Part shown: piece after piece, positions 1-22,786 of the stretch | Position numbering within the stretch: the stretch's first letter is position 1 | How the letters are laid out: each line of letters opens with the position of its first letter | Assembly (NCBI RefSeq): GCF_932526225.1 | Contig: NC_064039.1 | Span: 8,383,001-8,447,000, forward strand | Length of the DNA: 64,000 bases | Origin: Nematostella vectensis | Lineage: Eukaryota; Cnidaria; Anthozoa; Actiniaria; Edwardsiidae | Direction: 5' to 3' | Translations under genes and position numbers: made by a program | The notes under the pieces: generated by a model | What the model was told of the DNA's origin: nothing | The model's database searches: none | Seen by the model: only the letters and a program-made list of their open reading frames with translations

Positions 1-1306
1 CTGCCGACAGGTCAGTATTACACTTAAAAATACACTACTGCCGACCGATCCGTGTTACCCTCACAAATACACACTGCCGACAGGTCAATGTTAACCTTAC
101 AAATACACTACTGAACACAGGTCAGTGTTACCCTTACAAATACACTACTGCCGACAGGTCAGTGTTACCCTTACAAATACACTACTGCCGACAGGTCAGT
201 GTTACCCTTACAAATACACTACTGCAGACAGGTCAGTGTTACCCTTACAAATACACTACTGCAGACAGGTCAGTGTTACCCTTACAAATACACTACTGCC
301 GACAGGTCAGTGTTACCCTTACAAATACACTACTGCCGACAGGTCAGTGTTACCCTTACAAATACACACTGCCGACAGGTCAATGTTAACCTTACAAATA
401 CACTACTGAACACAGGTCAGTGTTACCCTTACAAATACACTACTGCCGACAGGTCAGGGTTACCCTTACAAATACACTACTAAACACAGGTCAGTGTTAC
501 CCTTACAAATACACTACTTCCGACAGGTCAGTGTTACCCTTACAAATACACTACTTCCGACAGGTCAGTGTTACCCTTACAAATACACTACTGCCGACAG
601 GTCAGTGTTACCCTTACAAATACACTACTGCACACAGGTCAGTGTTACCCTTACAAATACACTACTGAACATAGGTCAGTGTTACCCTTACAAATACACT
701 ACTGCCGACAGGTCAGTGTTACCCTTACAAATACACTACTGCCGACCGATCCGTGTTACCCTTACAAATAATCTACTGCCGACAGGTCAGTGTTAACCTT
801 ACAAATACACTACTTCCGACAGGTCCGTGTTACCCTTACAAATACACTACTTCCGACAGGTCCGTGTTACCCTTACAAATACACTACTTCCGACAGGTCA
901 GTGTTACCCTTACAAATACACTACTTCCGACAGGTCAGTGTTACCCTTACAAATACACTACTTCTGACAGGTCCGTGTTAACCTTACAAATACACTACTT
1001 CCGACAGGTCAGTGTTACCCTTACAAATACACTACTTCCGACAGGTCCGTATTACCATTACAAATACACTACTGCACACAGGTCAGTGTTACCCTTACAA
1101 ATACACACTGCCGACAGGTCAATGTTAACCTTACAAATACACACTGCCGACAGGTCAATGTTAACCTTACAAATACACTACTGCACACAGGTCAGTGTTA
1201 ACCTTACAAATACACTACTGCACACAGGTCAGTGTTACCCTTACAAATACACTACTGCAGACAGGTCAGTGTTACCCTTACAAATACACTACTGCACACA
1301 GGTCAG
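1..1306. repeat. 37-bp tandem satellite, left-truncated by the window
   Basis: About 35 head-to-tail copies of a 37-bp unit containing the core GTTACCCTTACAAATACAC and the block CTGCCGACAGGTCA. Units differ by a few substitutions, and some lack the trinucleotide TAC, giving 34-bp units. Because 37 is not a multiple of three, every frame stays open for long stretches, which produces false reading frames. The array ends sharply near 1306 at non-repetitive sequence. Nothing suggests it is transcribed or coding. Confidence 0.95.
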
Positions 1307-1379
1307 TGTCCTCGCTTATTTTCAAATGCGTCTTCGCTTACGTGCTAAGTGCTTCCTTGCTGGCGGTTAAATGCGTCCT

Positions 1380-1640
1380 TCGTCTCAATCTCCAGACGTA
1401 CCCCACCGCCATAGCACAGCAGCCGTTCGCATTTGACCACGTGGGAGTGGTCACAGTCCTCGTGCGGCTGCCCAGTACGTCGGCTGGCCTGGCTCCTATT
1501 GGCCAATCAGGCATCTGTTGCGCCAGCGCACTCGTGACAACCCAAGGTCACGCAAGTAACCCACAGAATGGCGTTCTGGCGTCACGCCGGAAGTGTGGCC
1601 GCAGAGCGGTACCCGACACACGGCGATCGCGGTTCGGCCC
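1380..1640. promoter_or_regulatory. CpG-bearing CCAAT / E-box / ETS motif island
   Basis: A short GC- and CpG-richer island between the satellite and AT-rich DNA. It contains CACGTG at 1438-1443, a nested ATTGG/CCAAT pair at 1498-1507 and CCGGAAGT at 1587-1594. These match the well-known USF/MYC-type E-box, NF-Y box and ETS site, a combination common in housekeeping promoters. No coding exon could be tied to it, so the promoter assignment is inference. Confidence 0.35.
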
Positions 1641-1650
1641 TTGCATTTAG

Positions 1651-4131
1651 CTGAGATCGAACTGAATGCAAATAACGATAACAATAGTTTTGTTTATAAT
1701 GTAATATACACGCTTGCTTTGAAAGAAAATGCTGGAAGAAGTCATTATTCGACTTGCCGACAATATTACAGCCTTAGGCCAAGGCCCAGGTTAATTTATG
1801 TGAATAAGGCTAAATCCATGCAAATGAACCAATAATACGGCTAACTGATAATGCGGCGTTTGAACCTAGCCTAAGGGGCTAGATTGAGTCAGGGAAGTGT
1901 AAGGATTGAGTTGAATGAATTGCTGTCCATATAGGGGAAACCTGGGGTAACAAGCAGGCGCGCGCACCCCAGACCCCCGTCATTCATCGGCAAATCTTGC
2001 CTACGCGACTGATTATTATTTTTTTCTAGACACGAAAGTCCAAAGAAGGAATCTTTAGCTGTTTTTTTCCACGGAAGTCAAGTATTTTGATATAACAATT
2101 ACGTTGTTGTTAGCATTTTCATTAAAATTTCCCTCAGTGAGTATTTGACTCAAAAGCAAAAGAACCTATTCCATATAGTTGATGATTCCATAAGGTAAAT
2201 TGCTGAACCATCCATTTAAATGTAAAAATAATATTTATAAATCGAATTAATAACGTATCGAGAGAAAAACAGGATATTTGTCTATAAAAATACGACTACG
2301 AAGTTGTTGCTGTCTGGGGTATTCAGTTGTACTTGTAGTTCTCATTTTTTTTATTAAGGAGTCGATGTCAGCCGCCATTTTGTCTTCCTAGCGAAAGTGC
2401 AAAAAGCATCAATTTCCATCGCGGATTTGGGAAGGGATTACGAGATTATTATTTTTTTGTGAATTTGTTAAAAAAGGTTATTTACTTTTTTTTTAGGTTG
2501 GCTCCCTCGAAATTTTAAGAATCAGTTCTAATATTAAATGAAAACAATAACTATAAGGTATGGCTGACAAGGGTTCTTTAAACTAGTACCTGCACTTGCC
2601 CTCCGTCTTCACAGCTAAAGTTGGGGTTTCAGATAGAGGCATTTAGTCGTTCCACAAAACAAATGGTCACACCTCGAGATCAAAGAACGGTTGTCAATTA
2701 GTAAAGGAGTATAAAACAACTGCTCATGAGATCAAGTCTTGATTGCGAATTGCTAGTCTAGGCCTGCATTGGGAGCCATTTCATCATATCTTTGAGAGTA
2801 CGAGTAAACTACACAAGATTCTAAAAGCGTGGGGGGGAGGGGGGGGGGCTGGATTTCACAATCACAACGACTACAAAGGAATTTGGGTCTAGTTTTCTTG
2901 GAAGTCAAAGTTTTTCAGACTCTGAGCCACTCATTCACATATAGAGGGAATGAAAATAGCAGGTTCGATTCAAAGGTGAGCCTCGATGCAACCCTGAAAA
3001 TGCAAGAGGAACAAACAATATGTAGAAGTTTTTCCGTGAGTTGAATTTGCAAATCATAGCAGCGAAATATATACTTCCTATGTGTTCGGCATATATTCTC
3101 CTCGAACTTCTCGCTTCATGGTTATTAACCTAGAGTTTTAATTACTGGTTATAGTACTTATCAGTGACAAAACAGAATATTTTTGAGTTTGAGTGATCGC
3201 GTGGAATAAACCAACATCTTTCCCGATGACATCAATCTTTATTTGCCAATGATCGTTATCCTGAAGCACGCATTGCTTGGTCGTTTCTTCGTTACGTTAT
3301 GTTCTTGTCTTTCTAAATACTGTGGAAACAGTGGCTGAAAAGCTTTCTTCGTATCAGAGGCCTACTAATACGAGTCGTTTCAACAAGTTCGTTACTGTTA
3401 AATATGCTGATTACATTTGATTAATTGTACTTTTGTAGTGCTTACTTGTATCTCTGACTCCCCTGTACTCCAGTCTACTGCGAAAGATTGAATTAAACTT
3501 ATTATTATTGTATTATTATTATTATCATTATTTTTATTATTATCGAGTGTCGGTAGTGAATAATTATGCGTATTATAGTCCTCCAATCAAATCACTAGCA
3601 AAACAATGGCGCTGTTTCAAAACAACAACAATCGCTTTGGTTGCCGATGGGACTTTAATATATAAAAACCACAGTGGTCTCTTATCGTTCACATTTATTA
3701 CAAAAAGATAATTTTTTTACAGCTATATAAATTAGTTGAATACAGTCTACTGTATCTTAAAAGAAAAAGTTAACCGTTACATTCCTAGATGACTACTTAA
3801 ATTCGTATTCATCATCTGTATACCTTTCTAAACAAAACGAGAGTTTGTTTTAACAGTATGTTTAGCATGTGCTTACAACTACACTTTTACATGTCAGATA
3901 ATCGACTGAGAAAAATATTTCTTCTATTTTTGGCGAGGTGATGTACGTGTCCCTGTTTGGGTGGACAGGCTGGATGTGAAACAGGTCAATTTTCGACTTT
4001 GGTAGATGAGTTCTGTCAAACTATCACACATTTCTTCTAGCGTGAGGAGAACGCCTCTTCTTTGCGGTGGTACACTATTTACATGGAGTCCGATGTTATT
4101 GCTCTACAAGCGGGTTTTTTTTTTTACAAGG
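1651..4131. other. AT-rich intergenic region downstream of POLR2B
   Basis: No supportable coding exon was found on either strand. Visible items are a GCCGCCATTTTG motif (2371-2382) that resembles a YY1 core-promoter site, a G-run at 2830-2849, and (TTA)n-like sequence near 3500-3545. On the minus strand an AATAAA (plus-strand TTTATT, 3694-3699) lies about 430 nt beyond the POLR2B stop and is a candidate poly(A) signal for that gene. Confidence 0.6.
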
Positions 4132-15532
<11,401 letters not shown>

Positions 15533-18289
15533 TTTGTATAGTCAATCTATGATTATTTAGGGTGATATAATTAAAGTTTCCAAAACAGTAGTTGTCTGAA
15601 GACGCTCGATGGAATTGGATTTATTTCCACAGAATCCCTCATCGACTGCTGGGATCAGCCATTACTGCTGAGCCAGCTCGTCCCAGGCTATCCAAAGGAG
15701 TTTTGTACTCCCTGTTATACCAAAGGGTGACCATGCTAGATAAAAAATCGTTTTTTATTTTAATAATTGGGAATATAAGTTTAGGAAAAAATCCACAGAT
15801 TTCGACTTCCTTGTGTAATTTTGGCCAGCGTTTATAGTGACCGTACCAAGATGATCATTTCTTGTAATATGTCTACTTTTTTTATCTTTATTCGTTTTCT
15901 TTCTATGAATAGTGGATGAAAACCTGCTCACTGCTTCTAAGTAATAAATAAAACACAATTATCTGTTCCTGAAGCTTAAATGATGCAAAATGAATTATAT
16001 GAAATATTTTCTTTGTCATCATTGCACATTTGAGGGCATCTCCTCTCGCAAAGCATCACGGGGGCCGCATTGTAAAGAGACGCGATCGAACGCCATAACA
16101 CCACAACAAAATGTGCTAACTCGTGTTTCGTCGTGATGGCCTGTTAGCGATCTAAAACATTCAGCACTTCACTAATACCAGGTAAGCAGCTATCATAATT
16201 CATAGTGCTGATGGTTTCGTCGCATGGCTTAGCGTTTTGGTTATGAATTTGTTTCTCGAATTCATCGGATCTCTCCCTCTTGGGTTTCGATGGTAACGCT
16301 TCGCCGACCAAATCATTTCTTGTAACGAATCTTTGCACTTAGTCTAATTTGTTGTATGGTTACTATTACTATCATGATAGACTTGTGAATAAACTCAGTG
16401 TTGCCGTTGCCTTCTAGTTTATCGGAAATGCGGTAATAAGTCAATTATCAAGGTTTTGCTGTCATATTTTTGCCACAACACTTGTCTTCTAAATGGGTTT
16501 ACCACGCACTAATACTTCTTTTTGTTTGTTTTCTTTTCTTCTTCATTGGGGAAACCTCGAAAATTCTGTGTTCTAATAAGAATTCTCGATGTTATGAATA
16601 TGATATTGTGAACTTCTGATCTTCTGGGGTATAATCCTAAATTGATACGTCATTTCAAAATCTCTCTTATCGGCATTGTCTTTTGTTCTTGATGGTGTCG
16701 TTCGCGGTGTGAGGAAGTGTTCTTTGGGTTTCGATAAATCTGAACTCTTTATTCGAAGAATCCCTTATTTCGTTTCCTGAACCTCGTAATTGCTTGGGTA
16801 AAACTTTTTGACTTTTTTTTAACGATAAAGACAAATGACTTTAGATTTGAGGCCATTGTTTTCTTGTGAATGGGGGTAGCGATTCCTTGTCAAACCATTT
16901 CGATACCAACAGCTAATGATTACTTTCACATCTGTTGCGATTTTTAGACCTATAATCTAGCATCAGGTAAGATATGAAATGTGCTAGATATTAGTTACAT
17001 CTCCAGGTTTTGACGCGCAGAAGCATGTAAAAAATAATTAGTCCCGTTTTGATTTATACTTAAAGTTTGTATTTTGTGACCGATGTTTTTTTTTTCGCAT
17101 GGCCTATCTCTTTTTTTTTCAGTTTAACTGCATTTGTAGGTATGTTTAAATTCGTTTCAAGTCTAACTGTTTTCTTGTCAACACAACTAAAGTGGCTGTA
17201 AAGCCCTCTTCAAACCGATTGCTTAGTTACACAGGCATGTAGCAGGATGAATAGCGTCTAGTGACTTACTATGACATTTCTATTTATCATCCTATTACCC
17301 GTTATCTAAATGTACCGTATTGCATAAACTATATTTTTTTCGTAAGTTCTATACAATCTTATTTGTAACTGGTAGGAAACTCACTACCTTTACTTCCATG
17401 GCTTGATTTCTTACTTGACAAATTTTTGCTGACATCGCTTTTAACGCTCTATGTTCAAGGATGCAAATTTCCCTGGGGGGGGGGTCTTCAAGGTAAAAAT
17501 GGTAGGGATGCTGGTTGAAAAATTCGAAAAATGCCCCTAAAAATACCAGCACGACCAAAATTTGCTACCCTAAACAATACCTCAGGAGCATTTCTAAGAG
17601 AAAAGCCTATTTTTTTTCTTGGATACCCCCTAAAAAATACCTGAGGCCCGATTTTGACCCCTAAAAAATATGACAAGGATCCCTATCAAGTCCACATGGG
17701 AAGAAACCCCCCGGGCAAATTTCAGATTTCACAGTTTAATGATTGGGGAGCAAGATAAATAATGTTTTTAAATTCCAAAAATATATATTTTGTTTTAAAT
17801 GTGTTTTGATCAAACAATTGTTTTGAGCCAGCAGTCGCTTTATACTACGATTTTGCTGACAGCCATCTTGGATATGGAGCCTAGTCCCTAACGTTAAAGG
17901 ATATCAAATGTCTCCCGCGTGCTCACCCCAGGCTTTTTTAGACCATTTAGAAAAAACGACAGCCATTGATTGATATGCTTCAAACTTGAAACATGTGTAA
18001 TAATAAATATAAAATGATTAGATGCAGTATATACAGGTCCATACCCAGGGCTATTTGTAGACAAAACTATAAAGCATAAGCTAGATCACTCTGGTATGTC
18101 ATCAATTCATAAGTCAGACTTTTTTGTAACCTCTTTGTTATATTACAGGGGTGGTCAAATTTTTATCAGACAACAATCCCCCCCCTTTTCGGATTTTGCC
18201 CCCCCCCCTTAAGAAAAATCCTAAGTGCAGGCCTGACATACTACTTTTTCACATGTCAATAATGTCTGATCATTTCTTAATTGTTGCAG
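15533..18289. other. Intergenic region between POLR2B and the 18.3-kb gene
   Basis: The two genes are divergently oriented, so this interval should hold both promoters. A moderately CpG-enriched patch spans about 16020-16340. At 17450-17710 lies a stretch with repeated CCCCTAAAAAATAC-type phrases, likely a dispersed repeat. C-runs occur at 18176-18209. The plus-strand gene has a splice acceptor (TTGTTGCAG) ending at 18289, so at least one non-coding first exon should lie in this interval. Confidence 0.5.
16144..16338 (-). CDS. Hypothetical short reading frame (64 aa)
   Basis: A 64-codon frame inside the CpG-enriched patch, starting MQRFVTRNDLVGEALPSKPK and ending in SEVLNVLDR. Composition is ordinary and hydrophilic with a basic cluster (KPKRER); there is no signal peptide or membrane segment. 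I do not recognise the protein. It could be a small gene, a first exon with the rest elsewhere, or chance. Its position in a CpG-richer segment of otherwise AT-rich DNA is the only argument for it. Confidence 0.2.
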   Translation of the reverse strand: MQRFVTRNDLVGEALPSKPKRERSDEFEKQIHNQNAKPCDETISTMNYDSCLPGISEVLNVLDR

Positions 18290-18324
18290 AATGATTAACC
18301 AGTGCGACACACACTTTTGACACC

Positions 18325-19518
18325 ATGGGGCATTCAGCAAGCATAGCTAAGAAATACCAGGCACCAAAACAACATGTTGATGATACTAATGATGCGGTTG
18401 ACTCCTTAGCAACTGTCTCCAGCTTCAGACCAACAAGCCCTGATGCCCACAATGATGCTAGACAGTTTATCCTTACCCCACCACAACAGCCACATAGACT
18501 GAAGACACAAAACAATTATGGTTACCCAGTATACGGGTCTCTACCTCTAGGATACAGGACTCATTCGCTTGGCAATAGATCTGCCTACTCAAATACCACG
18601 CTAGGGTATCCACATGGTGGGGTATACCCATATGCCACAATAGGCAGCACACCATTTCGCTCTATGCATGAGGTGCGGCACTACCTGGCCGGGCACCCTG
18701 ATTTACTTTCTGGAAAAAGGGTGAAGAATGGCTACAAAAACCACCCATTTCATGATATTGAGGAACAACAGAAGCAAATCAAAACCAAGCAGAAAGTTTA
18801 CCTAGGGCTTTTGGATCCCCCTGTTGTTTACGGTTACGGTGTAGACAGGGAAAAGGAAAAGCAACTTAAGGTCAAACAGAAGTTGTATCTCCAGTTAGTT
18901 ACCCCAACTGTTAATAACATTGAATATTACATGCCAGAAAAACGCTCAAGAGTGCCTCTAAGAAATGAAGAAATGGTGGTGGTAAGAAAAGATGATTCCA
19001 TAAAGAATCTTCCTCAAGAGAAAAGTTGCACACCTCTTCCCGTAATTAGAGGCAAGCAAGCTGTTCTACCAGAAATAGCAATTAAGAGTTCCCTGAAACA
19101 GCCCCCACAGCAAATGCAGGTGAGACGGGAACCCGCAAATGGTGGAAGCATAAATGGCATATCTCAAATTAATGCCCTGCAGAGTATTACACCGCAAGGA
19201 GCCATCCCTAGAAGACGTGTTAATGAATACACCGAAATGAACACTCCTGGTCTAGCAAGATCCGGAAAATCTCAGAAACAGAGAAAACATGAAGACATAG
19301 ATGAGATGGAGGTCATTCGTAAGTACAACAGCCTTGGCAAGTCTTCTGCCAAACCAGAACCAAGTGATGACGTTGTGTTCACATATGATGTGGAGGAGTT
19401 AGGGTTAAAAAAGAAAACTGCCAGTAGAGAAAATGTTGCTCCACTTTACCTCAAGAAATCTCTGGCCTACAACCCTAGGCAGAATGGGAATAGAGACATC
19501 CTATCTGACCCATTGTGA
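18325..19518 (+). CDS. Unrecognised 397-aa protein with a myristoylation-type N-terminus
   Basis: Single coding exon; an upstream acceptor at 18289 implies a spliced 5' UTR. The N-terminus MGHSASIAKKY fits the N-myristoylation consensus (Gly2, Ser6) followed by lysines, so membrane attachment is plausible. Residues ~63-107 are rich in Tyr, Gly and Pro. Two copies of a motif occur near 149-167 (QKQIKTKQKVYLGLLDPPV) and 178-196 (EKQLKVKQKLYLQLVTPTV), separated by a charged linker. The rest is hydrophilic with basic clusters and no predicted membrane span or enzyme motif, so much of it may be disordered. Codon use matches the host rather than the GC-rich block. The length, codon use and repeated motif argue for a real gene; function unknown. 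Confidence 0.8.
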   Translation: MGHSASIAKKYQAPKQHVDDTNDAVDSLATVSSFRPTSPDAHNDARQFILTPPQQPHRLKTQNNYGYPVYGSLPLGYRTHSLGNRSAYSNTTLGYPHGGVYPYATIGSTPFRSMHEVRHYLAGHPDLLSGKRVKNGYKNHPFHDIEEQQKQIKTKQKVYLGLLDPPVVYGYGVDREKEKQLKVKQKLYLQLVTPTVNNIEYYMPEKRSRVPLRNEEMVVVRKDDSIKNLPQEKSCTPLPVIRGKQAVLPEIAIKSSLKQPPQQMQVRREPANGGSINGISQINALQSITPQGAIPRRRVNEYTEMNTPGLARSGKSQKQRKHEDIDEMEVIRKYNSLGKSSAKPEPSDDVVFTYDVEELGLKKKTASRENVAPLYLKKSLAYNPRQNGNRDILSDPL

Positions 19519-20800
19519 ATGTGAATATGATAGTAGTTTTTATACATTAGTTGTGCTAAGAAAAGTAATTTCATTTTTTTAGAAATAGAAAAGAAAAGAA
19601 AAAAGTTTTTTTTTCAAGTTTATCTTGGTTTAAATGAAGGTTCACTATCAAACATATTTTTATCAGTTACAGCTGCATTACTTTATGATTAGCAAGTAAT
19701 TTCCATTAATAACAGAAATAGCTGGCTATTAGAGGCACTAAAGTATATTCTACTGTATATTCACTCATCCAGTACTAAAGCTTAGCAGCCGATGATTGTT
19801 CTGTGTTTTTCAGCCAACGAAGGTAAACCATGATCCCAAGTCAGTTACTGAAATTTTTAATGTCTACTTAAAAATTCAATTGTTGAATTGATATTTCTTT
19901 AGATTCATTTGAAGATTCCTTCTTTGGTATTATGTTTTTTTTTATGATAAGGAATTTGGTTTGCCGATTTTTTTAAAATTGAAGACAGCACATATATACT
20001 GATATCAGACTGATATAATATCGTGTAAAAAATCACGTGCTCGATGTGTACCATATTTTTATACCGAAATGAAGCTGTATAAAGCAAGCATGTAACCAAA
20101 TAGTTAGATCATACCATAAAATATACTGTTTATTTGTCATTATTTTAATTATGTTGTTTTTAATTGATGTATGTAAGGTTTAATCATGGGTTTGGTTTGG
20201 TCATGAGTGAGGTTTAACCCATTTACTCTTGAGTACTTTTGAGCAAAATTGTGAGAAAAACAGACTGCAGACAGAAACCTTCCACCCTTATTTCAAGTCC
20301 CAACTGTTACATCCTGTTGCTGACAACAGTTTCGCCTGAATTTGCTTAAAAAAATAACAGTATTTTTACATCTGGAGAGTGCCTGGGACATTATTAGCCT
20401 ACCCAACATTTTTGCTGAGCGTCACTGGGCGAGAGAAGTTTGGAGGCTCTGGTACCCTGGGTATGAGTGACCTCATACTCACCAGTGTGGAACATTTTTG
20501 CCACCCAACCTTATTCAAAAATTGGTTCGAGGCTTATTGTGGGTTCCTTGGACCTGGGAATGTTTTATTGGCTTTGGGGCAAAGATCATACAAAAACTGT
20601 GATGAGATTGGGGGAGGAGTTTGCCCTCCTCTGTCAAAGGGTTTATAAGACTCCCATGATACAGTGCAGGCATGTAAAGGGGCCTGAACATGGCAACTCT
20701 CTTGTAATGCAGGTGTTAGCGTTAATAATTGTGGTTGATTGCTGCAATAGGACCCGATGGAGCGGAATAACGGTATCTTTGACATAATCTGTACTTGTTT
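19519..20800. other. 3' UTR and intergenic DNA
   Basis: Downstream of the 397-aa gene; AT-rich to about 20200, with no clear AATAAA but a CATAAA variant near 20116. From 20380 the sequence changes to a repeat-like segment that includes GGCTCTGGTACCCTGGGTA at 20445-20463, which resembles the end of the element at 9136-10053. A sequence resembling its partner (GGAGCCTCTG, GGTTGGGTAG) appears near 21030-21065. No supportable coding exon. Confidence 0.5.
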
Positions 20801-20805
20801 GTTGG

Positions 20806-20950
20806 GCTAGAAACTAAGATCTTGACGGGGTAAAAGGGTTAGGAACTAAGAACTTGACGGGGTAAAAGGGTTAGGAACTAAGAACTTGACGGGGTAAAAG
20901 GGCTAGGAACTAAGATCTTGACGGGGTAAAAGGGATAGGAATTAAGAACA
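20806..20950. repeat. 32-bp minisatellite, 3' flank of astacin copy A
   Basis: Four to five copies of a unit of about 31-32 bp with the core GGAACTAAGAACTTGACGGGG followed by TAAAAGGG. The same family recurs beside the other astacin copies (27351-27512, 29343-29480, 38560-40207), so it belongs to the duplicated unit. Confidence 0.85.
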
Positions 20951-21826
20951 TGACAGGGGCTAGTACTAGGAATTTTGGGTGAAGTTACCCTGACTAAAGG
21001 CTCAAAGCGTCACTTCCAAAGTTCTACGAAGCTTGGAGCCTCTGCCAAAAAAAAGGGTTGGGTAGTAAGATATTGACTAAAATCATTTCTTGAGTTCTTT
21101 ATTTCAACTGATACAGTCAAAATCGAAGCCAATTTTTTTCTACTTGGTGAGCGGCGATTCCCAAATTTCTGCAACAATAAAGAAAACAAGTTAGATAACT
21201 TGAATGTCCAAATGAAGTTTCCAGATTTGACTGAAGAGCCATTAAGATCTCTTTTCCCCTTCTCTTTTACCTTTAATGTTATTCCTCAATTTCTCCTGGC
21301 TTGGGGCCTTTTGGGTTTGGCCTATTATTCGAATCTGCAAACGAGACAGATAACTTATGAAAGGGAGTAATCGTAAGATATAAGAAAAAAAATCGAAGAT
21401 ATAAAGAATGCGAGTGTACCTCCGCCGTCCTCATCCTCGTCATTGACGGGCTGAAGTTCACTGTCGCCTTGAGCTAAGGAGAAAACGCAAAATGAGTATG
21501 TCAAAACTAGGAACAACATCCATGCGTGGATATGATCACTAACTCTTTAGTGTTTAAGCAATTGCGCAAAAGTGAAAATAAGAGATTTTTCACGGAAATT
21601 TCGTCGATAGTTCTTTTATCTTGTCTTTAATCTTGCTTTAACACAGCCATTTGTGCAGTGGGTGGTCTTACCATTGCACTTGTACATCAGCTTCGTCTGA
21701 CGAATGTCGCCGGCGCTCAAACCAATCCTGACCTATTCTGGCGCCTTTTTCTCTTGGCTCTATAACAACGGCGTACAACTTGTTTTGACCTTGGTACTTT
21801 GAGTAGTGCATAATGCTACGATAGTC

Positions 21827-22382
21827 TCGCCCCATGTAAGGTAATCCAAGAGGCTTCCGGATTCTGGATTCCAGGCTCTGGATTCCGGATTCCGACCCTT
21901 GGATTCCGGATTCCAGGCACAACTTATATTCCGGATTCCTACAAAATATTAATGACATTCTATTAATATATAGTATATAATGTACTCTTACTAGTGTTCT
22001 TAAGAATGTAAGAATTCTGCCAATTGAAGATAATTAGACCGGAAAAAGTTGTACAATGATCGACAATGAGTTTTCAATCAATTATGCTAAACACTAACCA
22101 GACACACCTCCTCATTAGAAATGCAAATAACAGAATAAAGGCAAGGGCTTGAGGAATATCGTGGCACTTTACTCGGCTACTCAATCTTCATCTTCGCTTG
22201 TGTGGTCATTGTGGGATTTTTTTAAAGTCATTAATTTGAATGAAAAGTATGGATTCCGGATTTCGAAACTATTTGGATTCTGGATTCCAGACTGTGGATT
22301 CCGAATTCCAATCTCTGGATTCCGGATTCCAAGGGCCCTAAAAACCTGGATTCCGGATTGTGGATTACCTTACATGGGGCGA
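21827..22382. mobile_element. Foldback/MITE-like element inserted in exon 6 of astacin copy A
   Basis: A 556-bp insertion with TCGCCCCATGTAAGGTAATC inverted repeats at both ends, flanked by ATAGTC at 21821-21826 and 22383-22388 (6-bp target duplication). Sub-terminal DNA is built from iterated GGATTCCGGATTCC-type phrases on both sides, in a direct-plus-inverted arrangement. No transposase. Removing the element and one ATAGTC restores alignment with exon 6 of copies B and C, which confirms the boundaries. Confidence 0.9.
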
Positions 22383-22786
22383 ATAGTCGTAAAGCTGGCC
22401 GCGAGAATCGTAATTTTGTTGAAGTTACTTTTGAATCCTAAACAATACGAGTTCTGGTTTAGACGTTTTCAAACAAATACAACTATTTCAAATAAGGTTT
22501 GGACTCAATTATTACTGTCACCCCGCTACGGCGAAAACTTGCTTGTTTCACAAGAGTTACTCACCCTTTTGGATGTTCGTGAAGTGGATACCCACAAACT
22601 TGTCTCGGTCAGGTCGAGAATGCTCGTGGAAAAAGCCGATAGTCATTGAATGAAAGAGATAGAAGCGGGAGAAGGGGGGAGGGGGGAGGGGGGTAAGGAG
22701 AGCTAATAAAAAAGGCAGTATGAAGGGAGAGGTCTTACTTAGCTGCAATGAAAAATAGAGATAAATGAACGACAATATAGAAAAGG

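Noticed and set aside
125-1370. Several overlapping open frames of 60-205 codons with repeated LQIHYCRQ-type phrases
   Set aside because: They are frame-shifted readings of the 37-bp satellite; period and frame rotation explain them fully.
15592-15837. 81-codon plus-strand frame just upstream of POLR2B
   Set aside because: No recognisable domain, overlaps the expected promoter/5' UTR region of POLR2B, and ends in AT-rich low-complexity sequence.
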